Source: a virus. From it: 41,456 nt of DNA. The notes under the pieces were generated by a model. The model made no database searches, was not told where the DNA came from, and saw only the letters and a list, made by a program, of their open reading frames with translations. Shown one piece after another: positions 1-6,981 of the stretch (within the stretch, counting starts at the first letter, position 1; each line of letters starts with the position of its first letter). Made by a program: the position numbers and the translations under genes. The stretch spans positions 1 through 41,456 of IMG/VR virus record IMGVR_UViG_3300042330_000991. The stretch is one strand, 5' to 3'.

Positions 1-196
1 TTTATTAAACAGCGCAGCTGCAGATAACCACAAAGGTTTGGTTCAAACCATTTTTGCTATTAAGAAAAATGATATCACTACCTTTCCAGCATTAACAACA
101 AGCCCAACTACAGAAGTACAAAAGATTACCAGAACTGGTACTTTTACTTTGGTTGCAACAAAGTTTTTTAAGAAAATTCAGATCACTGCAGGTTCT
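1..196. repeat. terminal direct repeat, left copy (circle overlap)
   Basis: Bases 1-196 recur at 41261-41456 with one difference (A at 69, G at 41329). This is the overlap expected when a circular or circularly permuted genome is assembled linearly, so the true unit is 41,260 bp. The gene crossing the junction reads through in frame, which supports closure. A genuine short terminal repeat in a linear virion cannot be excluded, but 196 bp ending inside a gene fits assembly overlap better. Confidence 0.9.
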
Positions 197-514
197 GGCA
201 AGTTAATTCCTAAAGTTGTAGGTGCTGGACCACGCCAAAACTCTAATCAAACAGAGTTGGAGTTTAAACGTGCAGTTGTAGATGCTGAGGCTTATGCTTG
301 GTTACGTGCAAACCAAAATGAGGAGTTGGTATTTGTTTTACCAAACCGTAATGGTGTGCAAGTTATCATGGGTGATCCTGAGCAAGGTTGCTACCTTAGC
401 GAAGGCCAAATTGATAACGGTGGTTCTGCAGGTGATGAAGCTGGCTTAATGGTAAAGTTTGCACATGATGGACCAGCTCCAACTATTTGGGCTGGAACTG
501 CACCTTTAGCATAA
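1..514 (+). CDS. phage structural protein, 5' part lies at the other end of the window
   Basis: The frame is open from base 2 and joins the ATG at 41247 across the circle junction, giving a 175-residue protein; the TTG at 38 is only an internal codon. No family is recognised with certainty. The middle is beta-rich, with a basic patch near FFKK and an acidic, glycine-rich C-terminal third (GSAGDEAGLM). It follows the major capsid and a 113-aa gene and precedes a 62-aa gene, so a head decoration, connector or tail-tube type role is plausible. The A/G difference between the two window copies (base 69) changes Asn to Ser. Confidence 0.75.
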   Translation, partial: LLNSAAADNHKGLVQTIFAIKKNDITTFPALTTSPTTEVQKITRTGTFTLVATKFFKKIQITAGSGKLIPKVVGAGPRQNSNQTELEFKRAVVDAEAYAWLRANQNEELVFVLPNRNGVQVIMGDPEQGCYLSEGQIDNGGSAGDEAGLMVKFAHDGPAPTIWAGTAPLA

Positions 515-525
515 GGAGGTAAGCC

Positions 526-714
526 ATGAGCGATAAAAAGTTAAAGCCGGCAGTGGCAGAAAAATATGAGCTTGCTCCAGAAACTCCCATTAGTGGGGGT
601 TTCGCTGGAATTGGCCCGTTAGATCTCAGCGAACTAGATTTGGTTCAAGCAGATAGCCTTGTGGCTAATGGCTTTACCGGATTGGTTCTTAAAAAATTAA
701 AAGCTACTAAGTAA
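526..714 (+). CDS. small hypothetical head-region protein (62 aa)
   Basis: A strong Shine-Dalgarno (AAGGAGG, 513-519) precedes the ATG at 526, unusual for this genome and good support for the start. The product is 62 residues, soluble, rich in Leu and Asp, with a lysine-rich tail; a central GLDLSEL-like segment with a run of acidic residues is the only visible feature. It is the last gene before a strong terminator and is probably co-translated with the preceding structural gene. No function is recognised. Confidence 0.7.
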   Translation: MSDKKLKPAVAEKYELAPETPISGGFAGIGPLDLSELDLVQADSLVANGFTGLVLKKLKATK

Positions 715-741
715 TATAGTTTGGTTTAAATTGATGATTAC

Positions 742-776
742 AAAAACCCCGCACAAGAAATTGTGTGGGGTTTTTT
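742..776 (+). terminator. rho-independent terminator after head genes
   Basis: A 15-bp stem (742-756 with 761-775, one G-T pair) closes on a GAAA tetraloop and ends in a T-run. It separates the capsid gene block from the packaging block. The matching A-run on the 5' side would let it act in both directions. Confidence 0.9.
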
Positions 777-778
777 GT

Positions 779-786
779 TATATTTG
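779..786 (+). promoter_or_regulatory. TATATTTG -7 box of a probable packaging-operon promoter
   Basis: TATATTTG matches the Bacteroidetes -7 consensus TAnnTTTG and lies just after the terminator. No TTTG is present at the expected -33 distance (19-20 bp upstream), so the promoter is incomplete or activator-dependent. A start about 5-8 bases downstream would begin the transcript at the first base of the long inverted repeat at 791. Confidence 0.45.
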
Positions 787-790
787 AAGT

Positions 791-915
791 GCGCAAACAA
801 TCCTCCTGACATAGGCCTAAAATCTTATGCCAGGGTATCTGCTATGTATATAAAAAGATAGTAGACAACTTCCGAGAGGATTGTTTGCGCAAACGCCCTG
901 GCACCATATTTTTTT
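791..915 (+). ncRNA. structured leader or small RNA with potential pseudoknot
   Basis: A perfect 15-bp inverted repeat (791-805 with 876-890) encloses a hairpin (838-845 with 858-865, one G-T pair). An 8-base strand inside it (828-835, TGCCAGGG) is complementary to 896-903 outside, which makes an A-B-A'-B' pseudoknot topology. Strand 827-834 can instead pair locally with 805-812 (7 of 8 pairs), so two folds compete. A run of seven T (909-915) follows five bases after B'. This looks like a small RNA or an attenuator-type leader of the packaging genes. No known RNA family is recognised. Confidence 0.55.
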
Positions 916-921
916 ACTGCT

Positions 922-1155
922 ATGACAGATAATATTTTTGTTGAAAATCTTCTTCGCAAGATTTATCAATGTACAGAACAACTCACCAATACTCCTGTTA
1001 CCACAACAGATGTTGCAGAGTTGTTACAACTCCACAATACGCATCTGGAGGCTCATGAGGTAAATACCATTATGGAGAATATTGGCTTTATTGGCCGCTC
1101 CATCCAAAACCAAGCAGATAAGCTATGGCTAGTGGTACAGGCTGAAAAGTCTTAG
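922..1155 (+). CDS. small hypothetical protein (77 aa)
   Basis: The ATG at 922 follows directly after the T-run of the structured leader. The product is a 77-residue, mostly helical protein with DVAELL and HEVNTIMENIGF segments, which could form a small winged-helix or helix-turn-helix like fold; this is only an impression. Its stop codon TAG (1153-1155) runs into one of the GTCCTTT repeats. First gene of the packaging block; function unknown. Confidence 0.7.
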   Translation: MTDNIFVENLLRKIYQCTEQLTNTPVTTTDVAELLQLHNTHLEAHEVNTIMENIGFIGRSIQNQADKLWLVVQAEKS

Positions 1156-1178
1156 TCCTTTCCTATGCAATTGCATAG
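1154..1178 (+). repeat. GTCCTTT intergenic repeat, copy 1
   Basis: AGTCCTTTCC is followed by the perfect 16-bp palindrome CTATGCAATTGCATAG (1163-1178). The block is nearly the same as 16782-16805, where GTCCTTTCC and GCAATTGCAT recur with similar spacing. It overlaps the stop of the 77-aa gene and lies just upstream of the next ATG. Confidence 0.7.
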
Positions 1179-1193
1179 TTGCACCTTTGGTTC

Positions 1194-1892
1194 ATGGATT
1201 TAAAGAAGTGGATTGAAGGCAATAAAAAAGACTATGCACTGGGCGTTGCAATTTATGAAGCACATGGTGGCAGTGAAACGCTTTTGCGCTTGTTTAAAAA
1301 ATCCTCATCCAAGTTTAACCAGGATAAGTTAACTGAAAAGCTGCAAAAGTTTTACGAGAAGTTACCGGCTAATCCTAAGGAAAAAAAGATATTACCTACA
1401 ACCGTTACTTCGCCAGAGCATAGCGCACCATCAAAAGAACTCCCTGCAGATTTAAAACCCATTCACGATTTAAAGTTGGGTTCATTTAAAAAAATGGCGG
1501 CCATTCACCAACAGTTGGCAACCATTAAAGGCAATGGACCAAAGGCAATTGAAAGCCGGTACAAGATGCAAAAAGAAATATTGCAGCTTGATGAGTTAAA
1601 TGAGCAATGTTGGGATAAAATCCACTACTACGAAAAGCACGGAAAGCTCCCACTGGATGAAACAGGTTTCTATCCAGATCAGTTAACCATTCGTGAATTG
1701 GTTCAGCTCGAAAAATCCATTCCCACTTATATTACCAAATTAGCTAAGGATGCAAACAACAGTGAGCTTTCTGATGAGGTGCGCCAAAAACTATTCAATA
1801 GAAAAGCAGAATGGCACTTAAAACAACAAAGGATCAAACAAGAAATTGATGCATTGCCGGTACTCAGTCAAATAAAAAAAGCCTTATGTTAA
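1194..1892 (+). CDS. hypothetical helical protein (232 aa)
   Basis: An upstream in-frame TTG at 1179 would extend the frame into the GTCCTTT repeat, so the ATG at 1194 is preferred. The 232-residue product is highly charged, with a helical N-terminus (LKKWIEGNKKDYALGVAIYE), a proline-rich linker near residues 65-85 and a C-terminal half with coiled-coil character. There is no membrane segment. Its place before the terminase genes suggests a packaging or head-assembly accessory, but no family is recognised. Its end overlaps the start of the next gene by 7 bases. Confidence 0.75.
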   Translation: MDLKKWIEGNKKDYALGVAIYEAHGGSETLLRLFKKSSSKFNQDKLTEKLQKFYEKLPANPKEKKILPTTVTSPEHSAPSKELPADLKPIHDLKLGSFKKMAAIHQQLATIKGNGPKAIESRYKMQKEILQLDELNEQCWDKIHYYEKHGKLPLDETGFYPDQLTIRELVQLEKSIPTYITKLAKDANNSELSDEVRQKLFNRKAEWHLKQQRIKQEIDALPVLSQIKKALC

Positions 1893-2461
1893 TTGACTTA
1901 CAGCGCAATTCTGCGCAAAAATCCGAAAGCCAGTCAAATAAGTTTGATATGTTTAAAAGTTTAGCTGCAGCTAAACACGTTAATCTCACAGCTGCCAAAG
2001 AATTGGATAGTCACTTTTCAGAATTTGGACAAAATTTGTCCTATTTCTATGTTAGCAATGGAAAGGTAAGCAGCTATCAACTACTTAATTATTTTCTAGA
2101 TAAATTTAATGAGCCTGCAACTATTCACATTACTACCTGGGGAATGACAGAAAACGCAGTAAGGCAATTAGCAGCTCGCAAACTTAGCGGACAAATACAG
2201 GATCTATATTTTGTATTTAGCGAGCAAACCAAAGTAAACAAGGCTAATGAATATCAACTAGCAGTTTCTATTGCCACAGCACATAAAATAGTACCGTGCC
2301 ATGCTAAAATATATCTTATTAAAACCCCATCGCACCAGGTAAGTATTATTACCAGTGCAAACCTTAACAGAAACAACAAACTTGAAGCTGGCACCATTAC
2401 CAACGATTTAGCCATTTACCAGGGCTACCAATCATTTTTGAACCAATTATTATGCAGTTAA
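1886..2461 (+). CDS. phospholipase D-like (PLDc/Nuc) domain protein
   Basis: The 191-residue protein carries one HKD-like motif near its C-terminus: His139-Ala-Lys141 (CHAKIYLI), then Ser157-Ala-Asn159 and NNKLEAG with Glu167, the usual order in single-motif PLD nucleases that act as dimers. Asp of the classic HKD is replaced by the later Asn/Glu pattern seen in many PLD-like proteins. ITTWGMTENAVRQL near residue 85 fits the conserved beta-alpha core. The gene overlaps its neighbours on both sides (ATGTTAA at 1886 and ATG 2452), so it is translated with the packaging genes. Possible roles are end processing, host DNA attack or exclusion of other elements; none is shown by sequence. Confidence 0.7.
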   Translation: MLIDLQRNSAQKSESQSNKFDMFKSLAAAKHVNLTAAKELDSHFSEFGQNLSYFYVSNGKVSSYQLLNYFLDKFNEPATIHITTWGMTENAVRQLAARKLSGQIQDLYFVFSEQTKVNKANEYQLAVSIATAHKIVPCHAKIYLIKTPSHQVSIITSANLNRNNKLEAGTITNDLAIYQGYQSFLNQLLCS

Positions 2462-2745
2462 CAGAAAAAGAAATTAGCAGTGTAGAAGCTGCCGCTTATA
2501 AAGGATTTGAGGTAAGCCAAGTGGCACACTTACTGGGTAAGCCTGCCCATGATTTTGAATTGCTATTTACCCAAGAAAACAACCCTGCAGTAGTTGCCTA
2601 CATGAAAGGATTGTACCAAGCGCAAAGTGATTTAAGAGAGGCAGTAATTAACTCTGCTATAAGTGGCTCCTCTCCTGCTCAGGCAGAAATGAAAAAACAT
2701 TTAGATGGTGCAATGGCTTCCTTAAAAATATCATCCGGACAATGA
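2452..2745 (+). CDS. putative small terminase-like DNA-binding protein (97 aa)
   Basis: The N-terminal half (residues 4-45) reads as a helix-turn-helix: KEISSVEAAAYKGF, then EVSQVAHLLGKP, as in small terminase N-domains that bind the packaging site. The C-terminal half is helical. It lies two genes before the large terminase and overlaps the PLD-like gene (ATG 2452, previous stop 2461) and the next gene (ATG 2742, stop 2745). The assignment depends on position and a visual HTH impression only. Confidence 0.55.
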   Translation: MQLTEKEISSVEAAAYKGFEVSQVAHLLGKPAHDFELLFTQENNPAVVAYMKGLYQAQSDLREAVINSAISGSSPAQAEMKKHLDGAMASLKISSGQ

Positions 2746-3377
2746 GTAGAGAAAATGTATTTGAGCGCGTTGACCGCATGGTTGATGTGGCAGTAAAGCA
2801 CTTTAAAAGTGGGCGCAATGCAAAAGAACTACCAGAGGAAGTTGCCAATGTGTTTGAACGTTGGGAAATGGCCTACCGTACCACTCGCAAGTATTACCAA
2901 CGCGGCAAAGATTATATCTTTTCTGTTTACGCCATTTGGATAAAAGAAAGGCATGGAATAACTGATGAGCGCACCATAAGAGAGGATCTATATGCCGCAC
3001 CTCTCCTATTTGTTAAAATTGAACCAACAAACCGCGAGTTTAAAAGAATGTTAGCCATTGAAAGGTTAGAAAAATCTATCCTTAAAGCAGAAATTGCTGA
3101 TAAGTATGCAGAGCAAGCTCGCCTTGAAGCTGTGTTGTTTAAATATCTTGACCCAACAGATGATCCAGTAAAAGACATGGATATGGATGAGGTTGCTCAA
3201 AACTTTAATATTATGCCTGCCTTTAACCCTAAATTACTAGGTGTTGAAGAAATATCATTAGAGCAAGTATTGAAGTTTAAAAACAAAATGATGCAAAAGA
3301 AAAAGCGCATCCTGGATGAAGTTGATGAACCAGAAGTAATACAATCCGAGGAATTAGAAAATGAGCAAACTAATTAG
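2742..3377 (+). CDS. hypothetical packaging-block protein, possible small terminase partner (211 aa)
   Basis: ATGA-coupled to the previous gene, and its 3' end overlaps the large terminase start by 17 bases. The 211-residue product is helical and highly charged, with an aromatic basic segment near residues 45-65 (YRTTRKYYQRGKDYIF) that could contact DNA, and an acidic tail (EVIQSEELENE). Tight coupling to the large terminase suggests that it, rather than or together with the 97-aa protein, forms the DNA-recognition subunit. Confidence 0.6.
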   Translation: MSRENVFERVDRMVDVAVKHFKSGRNAKELPEEVANVFERWEMAYRTTRKYYQRGKDYIFSVYAIWIKERHGITDERTIREDLYAAPLLFVKIEPTNREFKRMLAIERLEKSILKAEIADKYAEQARLEAVLFKYLDPTDDPVKDMDMDEVAQNFNIMPAFNPKLLGVEEISLEQVLKFKNKMMQKKKRILDEVDEPEVIQSEELENEQTN

Positions 3378-5028
3378 CCAACCAAGAGAAATTTATTACA
3401 ACCCCGTGCAAATGAAGGTTAACACCATCAATGCCCGGAATACAATATTAATTGGCGGTCGTGCCCTTGGTAAAACTACTGGCATCCACGGACCCCGCAC
3501 AAGCTCATGTTTGGTTAAAATGCCAGGATCTAGTAATGCATTTATTTCGCGTACCTACAAGCAATTTAAAACCCGCATACTTGGCTCACTTGTTAGTGGT
3601 TGGAAGGATTTAGGCTTTGAGGAGTTTAATGAAAAAACGGGCAAAGGCCATTTTATGATTGGCAAAAAGAATAAGCTTTGGCCATCGCCTCAATATGCTA
3701 TTGGAGATTATACCCAAGCCATTCACTGGTTTACTGGAGCTGTTATTGTTTTGATATCACAAGATAGAGCTGGCGATGCCAACGGATCTAATATTCAAAG
3801 CTTGCATGGCGATGAAGCTTTTCAATTAGATAAAGAAGATTTGGATGAGAATGTAATACCTGCCTTGCGTGGCTTGCCTGTATTCAGCACTTTGTCAGAA
3901 TACAGATCAATAACCCTTACCACTTCCATGCCACTCACTCCAGATGCTGCATGGATTTTTGATTATGCAAAGGAAACAGACCCCGAAATAAATGAGTACA
4001 TAATGCAGGTGTATGGTGCGTGGTACAAGCTATACATGAAAATACTCAATGAAAAGGATCAATTTACAGAGCGAACATTGCAAACCTATCAAATGCAGCT
4101 CAAAAAGCTTGATTTCCTGCTTAATGACCTGCGCACAGATTATACCTATTACCTTGAAGCAGATAGCTTTGAAAACTACCATGTACTGGGCGAAAAGTAT
4201 TTTAGAACCCAACGCCGCATATTGAGCCAAGAGAAATGGGAAACCCAAATAGAAAACAAACGCCCTGCAGGAATTACTCCAGGGAAAAGATTCTACCCTC
4301 AGTTAAACACCAAACACTTTTACATAGATTACAATAACCCCTTCTTTGATCAGTTTATTTACCTGCCCGAGGATAAAGATACCTGCTTAGGTGATGCAGA
4401 TTGTAACCGCCACCAACCACTGGAGATAAGCCTAGATTTTGGCGGACGTATTAACTCAATGACAGTATGGCAAGACAAATTGGATAAGGATGAAATGTGC
4501 ACACTAAAGGAGTTCTTTGCCGAGCAACCAGAGTATTTGCAGCACTTAATAGAACGCTTTAATAAGTATTACCAAGCAATGGATTGCCGTAAGCTTATTG
4601 TGTACTATGATGTAAATGGAAAGAAGCACATTGCCCAATCGGATCAAACCGATATCCAAAGCGTTCAACGCATGCTCGTAGATCATGGATGGGATGTTGA
4701 GTTGGTGGATATAGATACCAACCCTATGCATGATGATAAGTTTGAGTTTATTAACCTAATGCTAAGCGAGCAAGACAGAAGGTTGCCAAAGTGGAGAATA
4801 CATGAGGCCAACTGCCCTAACTTAAAGATAGCCCTGTTCAATGCCCCTCTTAAAATAAATGAGAGAGGTAGAAAGGTGAAGAACAAGAACAGCGAGCGCA
4901 TGGAGAGCAAGACCCCACAAACTCAGGCAACACACATAACAGATACCTGTGATTACATATTATTCCGTAAGTACAGGCCAAGAATTGAGGAAGCCGTAAC
5001 CGGTTATGGTACTACTATCTTTGGGTAA
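3361..5028 (+). CDS. terL: terminase large subunit
   Basis: ATP-driven DNA packaging motor and headful nuclease. The 555-residue protein has a Walker A-type loop GGRALGKTT (32-40), a Walker B region ending LHGDEA with Asp151-Glu152, and a C-terminal RNase H-like nuclease with Asp359 in ISLDFGG and Asp417 in YYDVNG. Length is normal for the family. The start overlaps the preceding gene by 17 bases. After its stop the late operon is broken by a GC-rich gene-free stretch and an accessory cassette before the portal gene. Confidence 0.9.
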   Translation: MSKLISQPREIYYNPVQMKVNTINARNTILIGGRALGKTTGIHGPRTSSCLVKMPGSSNAFISRTYKQFKTRILGSLVSGWKDLGFEEFNEKTGKGHFMIGKKNKLWPSPQYAIGDYTQAIHWFTGAVIVLISQDRAGDANGSNIQSLHGDEAFQLDKEDLDENVIPALRGLPVFSTLSEYRSITLTTSMPLTPDAAWIFDYAKETDPEINEYIMQVYGAWYKLYMKILNEKDQFTERTLQTYQMQLKKLDFLLNDLRTDYTYYLEADSFENYHVLGEKYFRTQRRILSQEKWETQIENKRPAGITPGKRFYPQLNTKHFYIDYNNPFFDQFIYLPEDKDTCLGDADCNRHQPLEISLDFGGRINSMTVWQDKLDKDEMCTLKEFFAEQPEYLQHLIERFNKYYQAMDCRKLIVYYDVNGKKHIAQSDQTDIQSVQRMLVDHGWDVELVDIDTNPMHDDKFEFINLMLSEQDRRLPKWRIHEANCPNLKIALFNAPLKINERGRKVKNKNSERMESKTPQTQATHITDTCDYILFRKYRPRIEEAVTGYGTTIFG

Positions 5029-5498
5029 GTAAGCACTTGGGCAATCCCGCTCAGTCGCGGTCGGGCTATCCGCGCTACACGGTAGCTAGCTCCTATCCCT
5101 ATTGCATTAAGTCTGGCCTCATCCCGGGCAAACTAATAGGCGTTTCACATCAACTTCATTGCATATCATGCAAACTAAATGGCATATTGTGCACTAGCAA
5201 GCATAGTGGTACATCGGCTGGGCTGCGCCCGTGTATAGTGGGACGCGCGGAAAGCTCAAAAAATACATCTGTCTATTTTTCACTACAAAGGCGCGCGCAA
5301 TTGCCTTTAATCCTCAGTGCGCGAGGCGGAGTCAGTTGACATTCAAAAACTAATCCCTAGTTTTTGATTTTTGTAAGTGCTTGTTAATTAGTGGTTTATG
5401 TAGTGTAGTTAGCCCAAAAATACTATATTTATACTTGTAAATACTTGATAATCAGGCACTTTAATTTACAAAAAAGCAAATAAAAAAGCTGCAACCCC
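5029..5498. other. gene-free, partly GC-rich stretch after terL
   Basis: No convincing gene. From about 5040 to 5345 the DNA is clearly richer in G and C than the rest of the genome (for example CGCGGTCGGGCTATCCGCG and several GCGCGC words), and the one open frame there (5037-5339) gives a composition unlike a folded protein. It resembles GC-rich intergenic DNA of Bacteroidetes chromosomes (impression, unverified). AAGCACTT (5030-5037) and AAGTGCTT (about 5373-5380) form a short inverted repeat around it. From 5380 the DNA is AT-rich and leads to the promoter at 5499. Confidence 0.5.
5344..5366. terminator. symmetric hairpin terminator
   Basis: CAAAAACTA (5344-5352) pairs perfectly with TAGTTTTTG (5358-5366) around a 5-base loop, giving T-runs on both strands. 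It probably ends late transcription coming from terL and insulates the accessory cassette. Confidence 0.6.
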
Positions 5499-5528
5499 TT
5501 GTAAATACAGGCTTTTTGCCTATCTTTA
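5499..5528 (+). promoter_or_regulatory. Bacteroidetes-type promoter of the accessory cassette
   Basis: TTG (5499-5501), 19 bases, then TATCTTTA (5521-5528), one mismatch from TAnnTTTG. The predicted start near 5535 lies upstream of the ATG at 5552 and downstream of the alternative ATG at 5531, which decides the start of the next gene. Confidence 0.65.
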
Positions 5529-5551
5529 CTATGTCAATAAAAACAATCATT

Positions 5552-5932
5552 ATGAGTAACACTAAAAATGTAGCTGCCGTACCAGGTATGCCCGCTACCG
5601 AACAAAACACAAAACCCGAACTTTCAAAAATTGTAGTTCCTGCAAAAGTTCAATCCCCTTCAAAAAATGTTGATGAAATTAAAAGAAGGGTTGAAGATTA
5701 CACCGCTTTATTAGAAAAACATTCCTTGCTACAGGAGAGTAAGAAAAAGCTTGATTCTTTTTCTTATGGTTCTGATGAACACAGCCAAAATTTAAGGCTA
5801 CAGGATAAAGAAGGGAATAATTTTTCAACTGGTAATCCTGTTGTAGTGCGTGAAGTAATTGAGTTAATTAGAAAACAACTAAACACCCAGTGCGGAGTAG
5901 TTGAAAACGATGTATTAAATTTTATCATCTAA
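5552..5932 (+). CDS. hypothetical accessory-cassette protein (126 aa)
   Basis: Start chosen at 5552 because the promoter start site would fall after the other in-frame ATGs (5516 frame and 5531). The leader TCAATAAAAACAATCATT before it recurs before the next gene and before the 33955 gene. The product has a disordered N-terminus rich in Pro/Lys/Ser, a coiled-coil-like middle (residues about 40-75) and a C-terminal helix; no family is recognised. It is flanked by its own promoter and terminator, the typical layout of a moron. Confidence 0.65.
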   Translation: MSNTKNVAAVPGMPATEQNTKPELSKIVVPAKVQSPSKNVDEIKRRVEDYTALLEKHSLLQESKKKLDSFSYGSDEHSQNLRLQDKEGNNFSTGNPVVVREVIELIRKQLNTQCGVVENDVLNFII

Positions 5933-5935
5933 AGC

Positions 5936-5970
5936 AAAAAGCCCCAACCTATTAAAGGAAGGGGCTTTTT
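5936..5970 (+). terminator. rho-independent terminator
   Basis: AAAAAGCCCC (5936-5945) pairs with GGGGCTTTTT (5961-5970) around a 15-base loop. It closes the first accessory gene. Confidence 0.85.
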
Positions 5971-6018
5971 ATGTTCATTTAAACGTCAATAAAAACAAAC
6001 ATTGTGAAATACAAATAT

Positions 6019-6369
6019 ATGGAAAACCAAGAAATTAAGCAACCTACCAAAAACGAAGCAAGGGAGCAACTAAAAACACTATCAAATCAATTGAAGCCAC
6101 TTGTTAAGGCTGGAGAATTTAACACAGTTAACGAGGCACTTATTGAAGTAGCTTATAAGTCACCCGAGCACCAAGAGTTTAAAAAATTTTGGGACTGGAA
6201 GAAAGAAGGATATACAATTTTAAAAGGTTCAAAAGCTTTCCCAATATGGGCGCAACCCATTAAAGGCAAGAAAAAAGAAGCAATCGAAGAAGGCGCAGAA
6301 TTTGAATTTTTTCCAATCTGTTTTTTATTTTCAAATAGTCAAGTGAGGAGGTTAGAAAATGGTTTATAA
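6019..6369 (+). CDS. ArdC-like ssDNA-binding domain protein (116 aa)
   Basis: The ATG at 6019 is preferred over GTG 6004. The 116-residue protein matches the N-terminal domain of ArdC-type antirestriction proteins: a helical start, then GYTILKGSKAFPIWAQPI and a hydrophobic FFPICFLFSNSQV strand corresponding to the usual 'kG.k...i..p......vFn..Q' region. The metallopeptidase half of full-length ArdC is absent, so it is a stand-alone binding domain. It overlaps the RadC-like gene by 11 bases; the pair is common on Bacteroidetes mobile elements. A role in protecting incoming DNA is family inference. Confidence 0.6.
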   Translation: MENQEIKQPTKNEAREQLKTLSNQLKPLVKAGEFNTVNEALIEVAYKSPEHQEFKKFWDWKKEGYTILKGSKAFPIWAQPIKGKKKEAIEEGAEFEFFPICFLFSNSQVRRLENGL

Positions 6370-6808
6370 TATCCCAAAAGTTCAATTATCTTATGTATGC
6401 GATTTCGCAGGCTTACCACCTAGGCGAATTACTTGTAGTAATGATGCATATATTTATTTTAGAGATAATTATGAAGATGGCAAAATAGGCCATATTGAGC
6501 AGTTTTATTTGTTGCTATTGAACCGAAATAATAGGGTTCTAGGTATTCAAAAAGTATCAGAGGGAGGAGTAGCCGGCACAGTGGTTGACCCTAAAATAAT
6601 ATTGCAAGCTGCATTATTAAGTAATGCCAGTGCCATTATATTATGCCATAATCACCCAAGCGGAAATCTAAACCCAAGTAGCCAAGATGTAGAAATAACA
6701 AAAAAAATAAAACAGGCTGCCAATTTTATGGACATATTAATAAATGACCATTTAATCATCACACCAGAAGGGCAATATTATAGCTTCGCCGATAATGGAT
6801 TGATTTAA
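6359..6808 (+). CDS. radC: RadC-like JAB/MPN metalloprotein
   Basis: A 149-residue single-domain protein of the RadC type with the complete JAMM signature: His97-Asn-His99-Pro-Ser101-Gly followed by Asp110 (HNHPSGNLNPSSQD), and the family end motif NDHLIIT. The helix-hairpin-helix N-terminus of chromosomal RadC is missing, as in mobile-element versions. A strong Shine-Dalgarno GAGGAGG (6345-6351) sits inside the ArdC-like gene. RadC proteins were once linked to DNA repair; their real substrate is unsettled. Confidence 0.9.
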   Translation: MVYNIPKVQLSYVCDFAGLPPRRITCSNDAYIYFRDNYEDGKIGHIEQFYLLLLNRNNRVLGIQKVSEGGVAGTVVDPKIILQAALLSNASAIILCHNHPSGNLNPSSQDVEITKKIKQAANFMDILINDHLIITPEGQYYSFADNGLI

Positions 6809-6828
6809 TTTAAGCTATTAGAGAGCCT

Positions 6829-6854
6829 AAAACCTGCCTAATATGGCAGGTTTT
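6829..6854 (+). terminator. rho-independent terminator after radC-like gene
   Basis: AAAACCTGCC (6829-6838) pairs perfectly with GGCAGGTTTT (6845-6854) around a 6-base loop; the A and T runs make it usable in either direction. Confidence 0.8.
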
Positions 6855-6866
6855 GGCGTGCCCGTT

Positions 6867-6942
6867 CTACTTTTCTTTTTCGCGCGCCACCACCTCACTG
6901 CTCTTATGATTGTTCGGTTTAGGCGCGCAAAAAGAAAAGTAG
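6867..6942. repeat. long REP-like inverted repeat
   Basis: CTACTTTTCTTTTTCGCGCGCC (6867-6888 read in two parts) is complementary to 6922-6942, with one bulged base, giving a 21-bp stem and a 33-base loop. It sits between the RadC-like and membrane-protein genes. Hairpins of this composition (CTACTTTTCTTTT with its complement) are common in Bacteroidetes chromosomes as far as I recall, so it may mark DNA captured from a host. Confidence 0.65.
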
Positions 6943-6981
6943 CAAAAGAAAAAGTTTATATTGCCTTAAATTTTATCATCT

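Noticed and set aside
34-48. 15-base word GGTTTGGTTCAAACC shared with about 37511-37525
   Set aside because: One such match is expected by chance in 41 kb, and one copy is within a coding sequence.
5037-5339. 100-aa open frame in the GC-rich stretch
   Set aside because: Residue composition is not protein-like, there is no ribosome site, and the base composition points to non-coding DNA.
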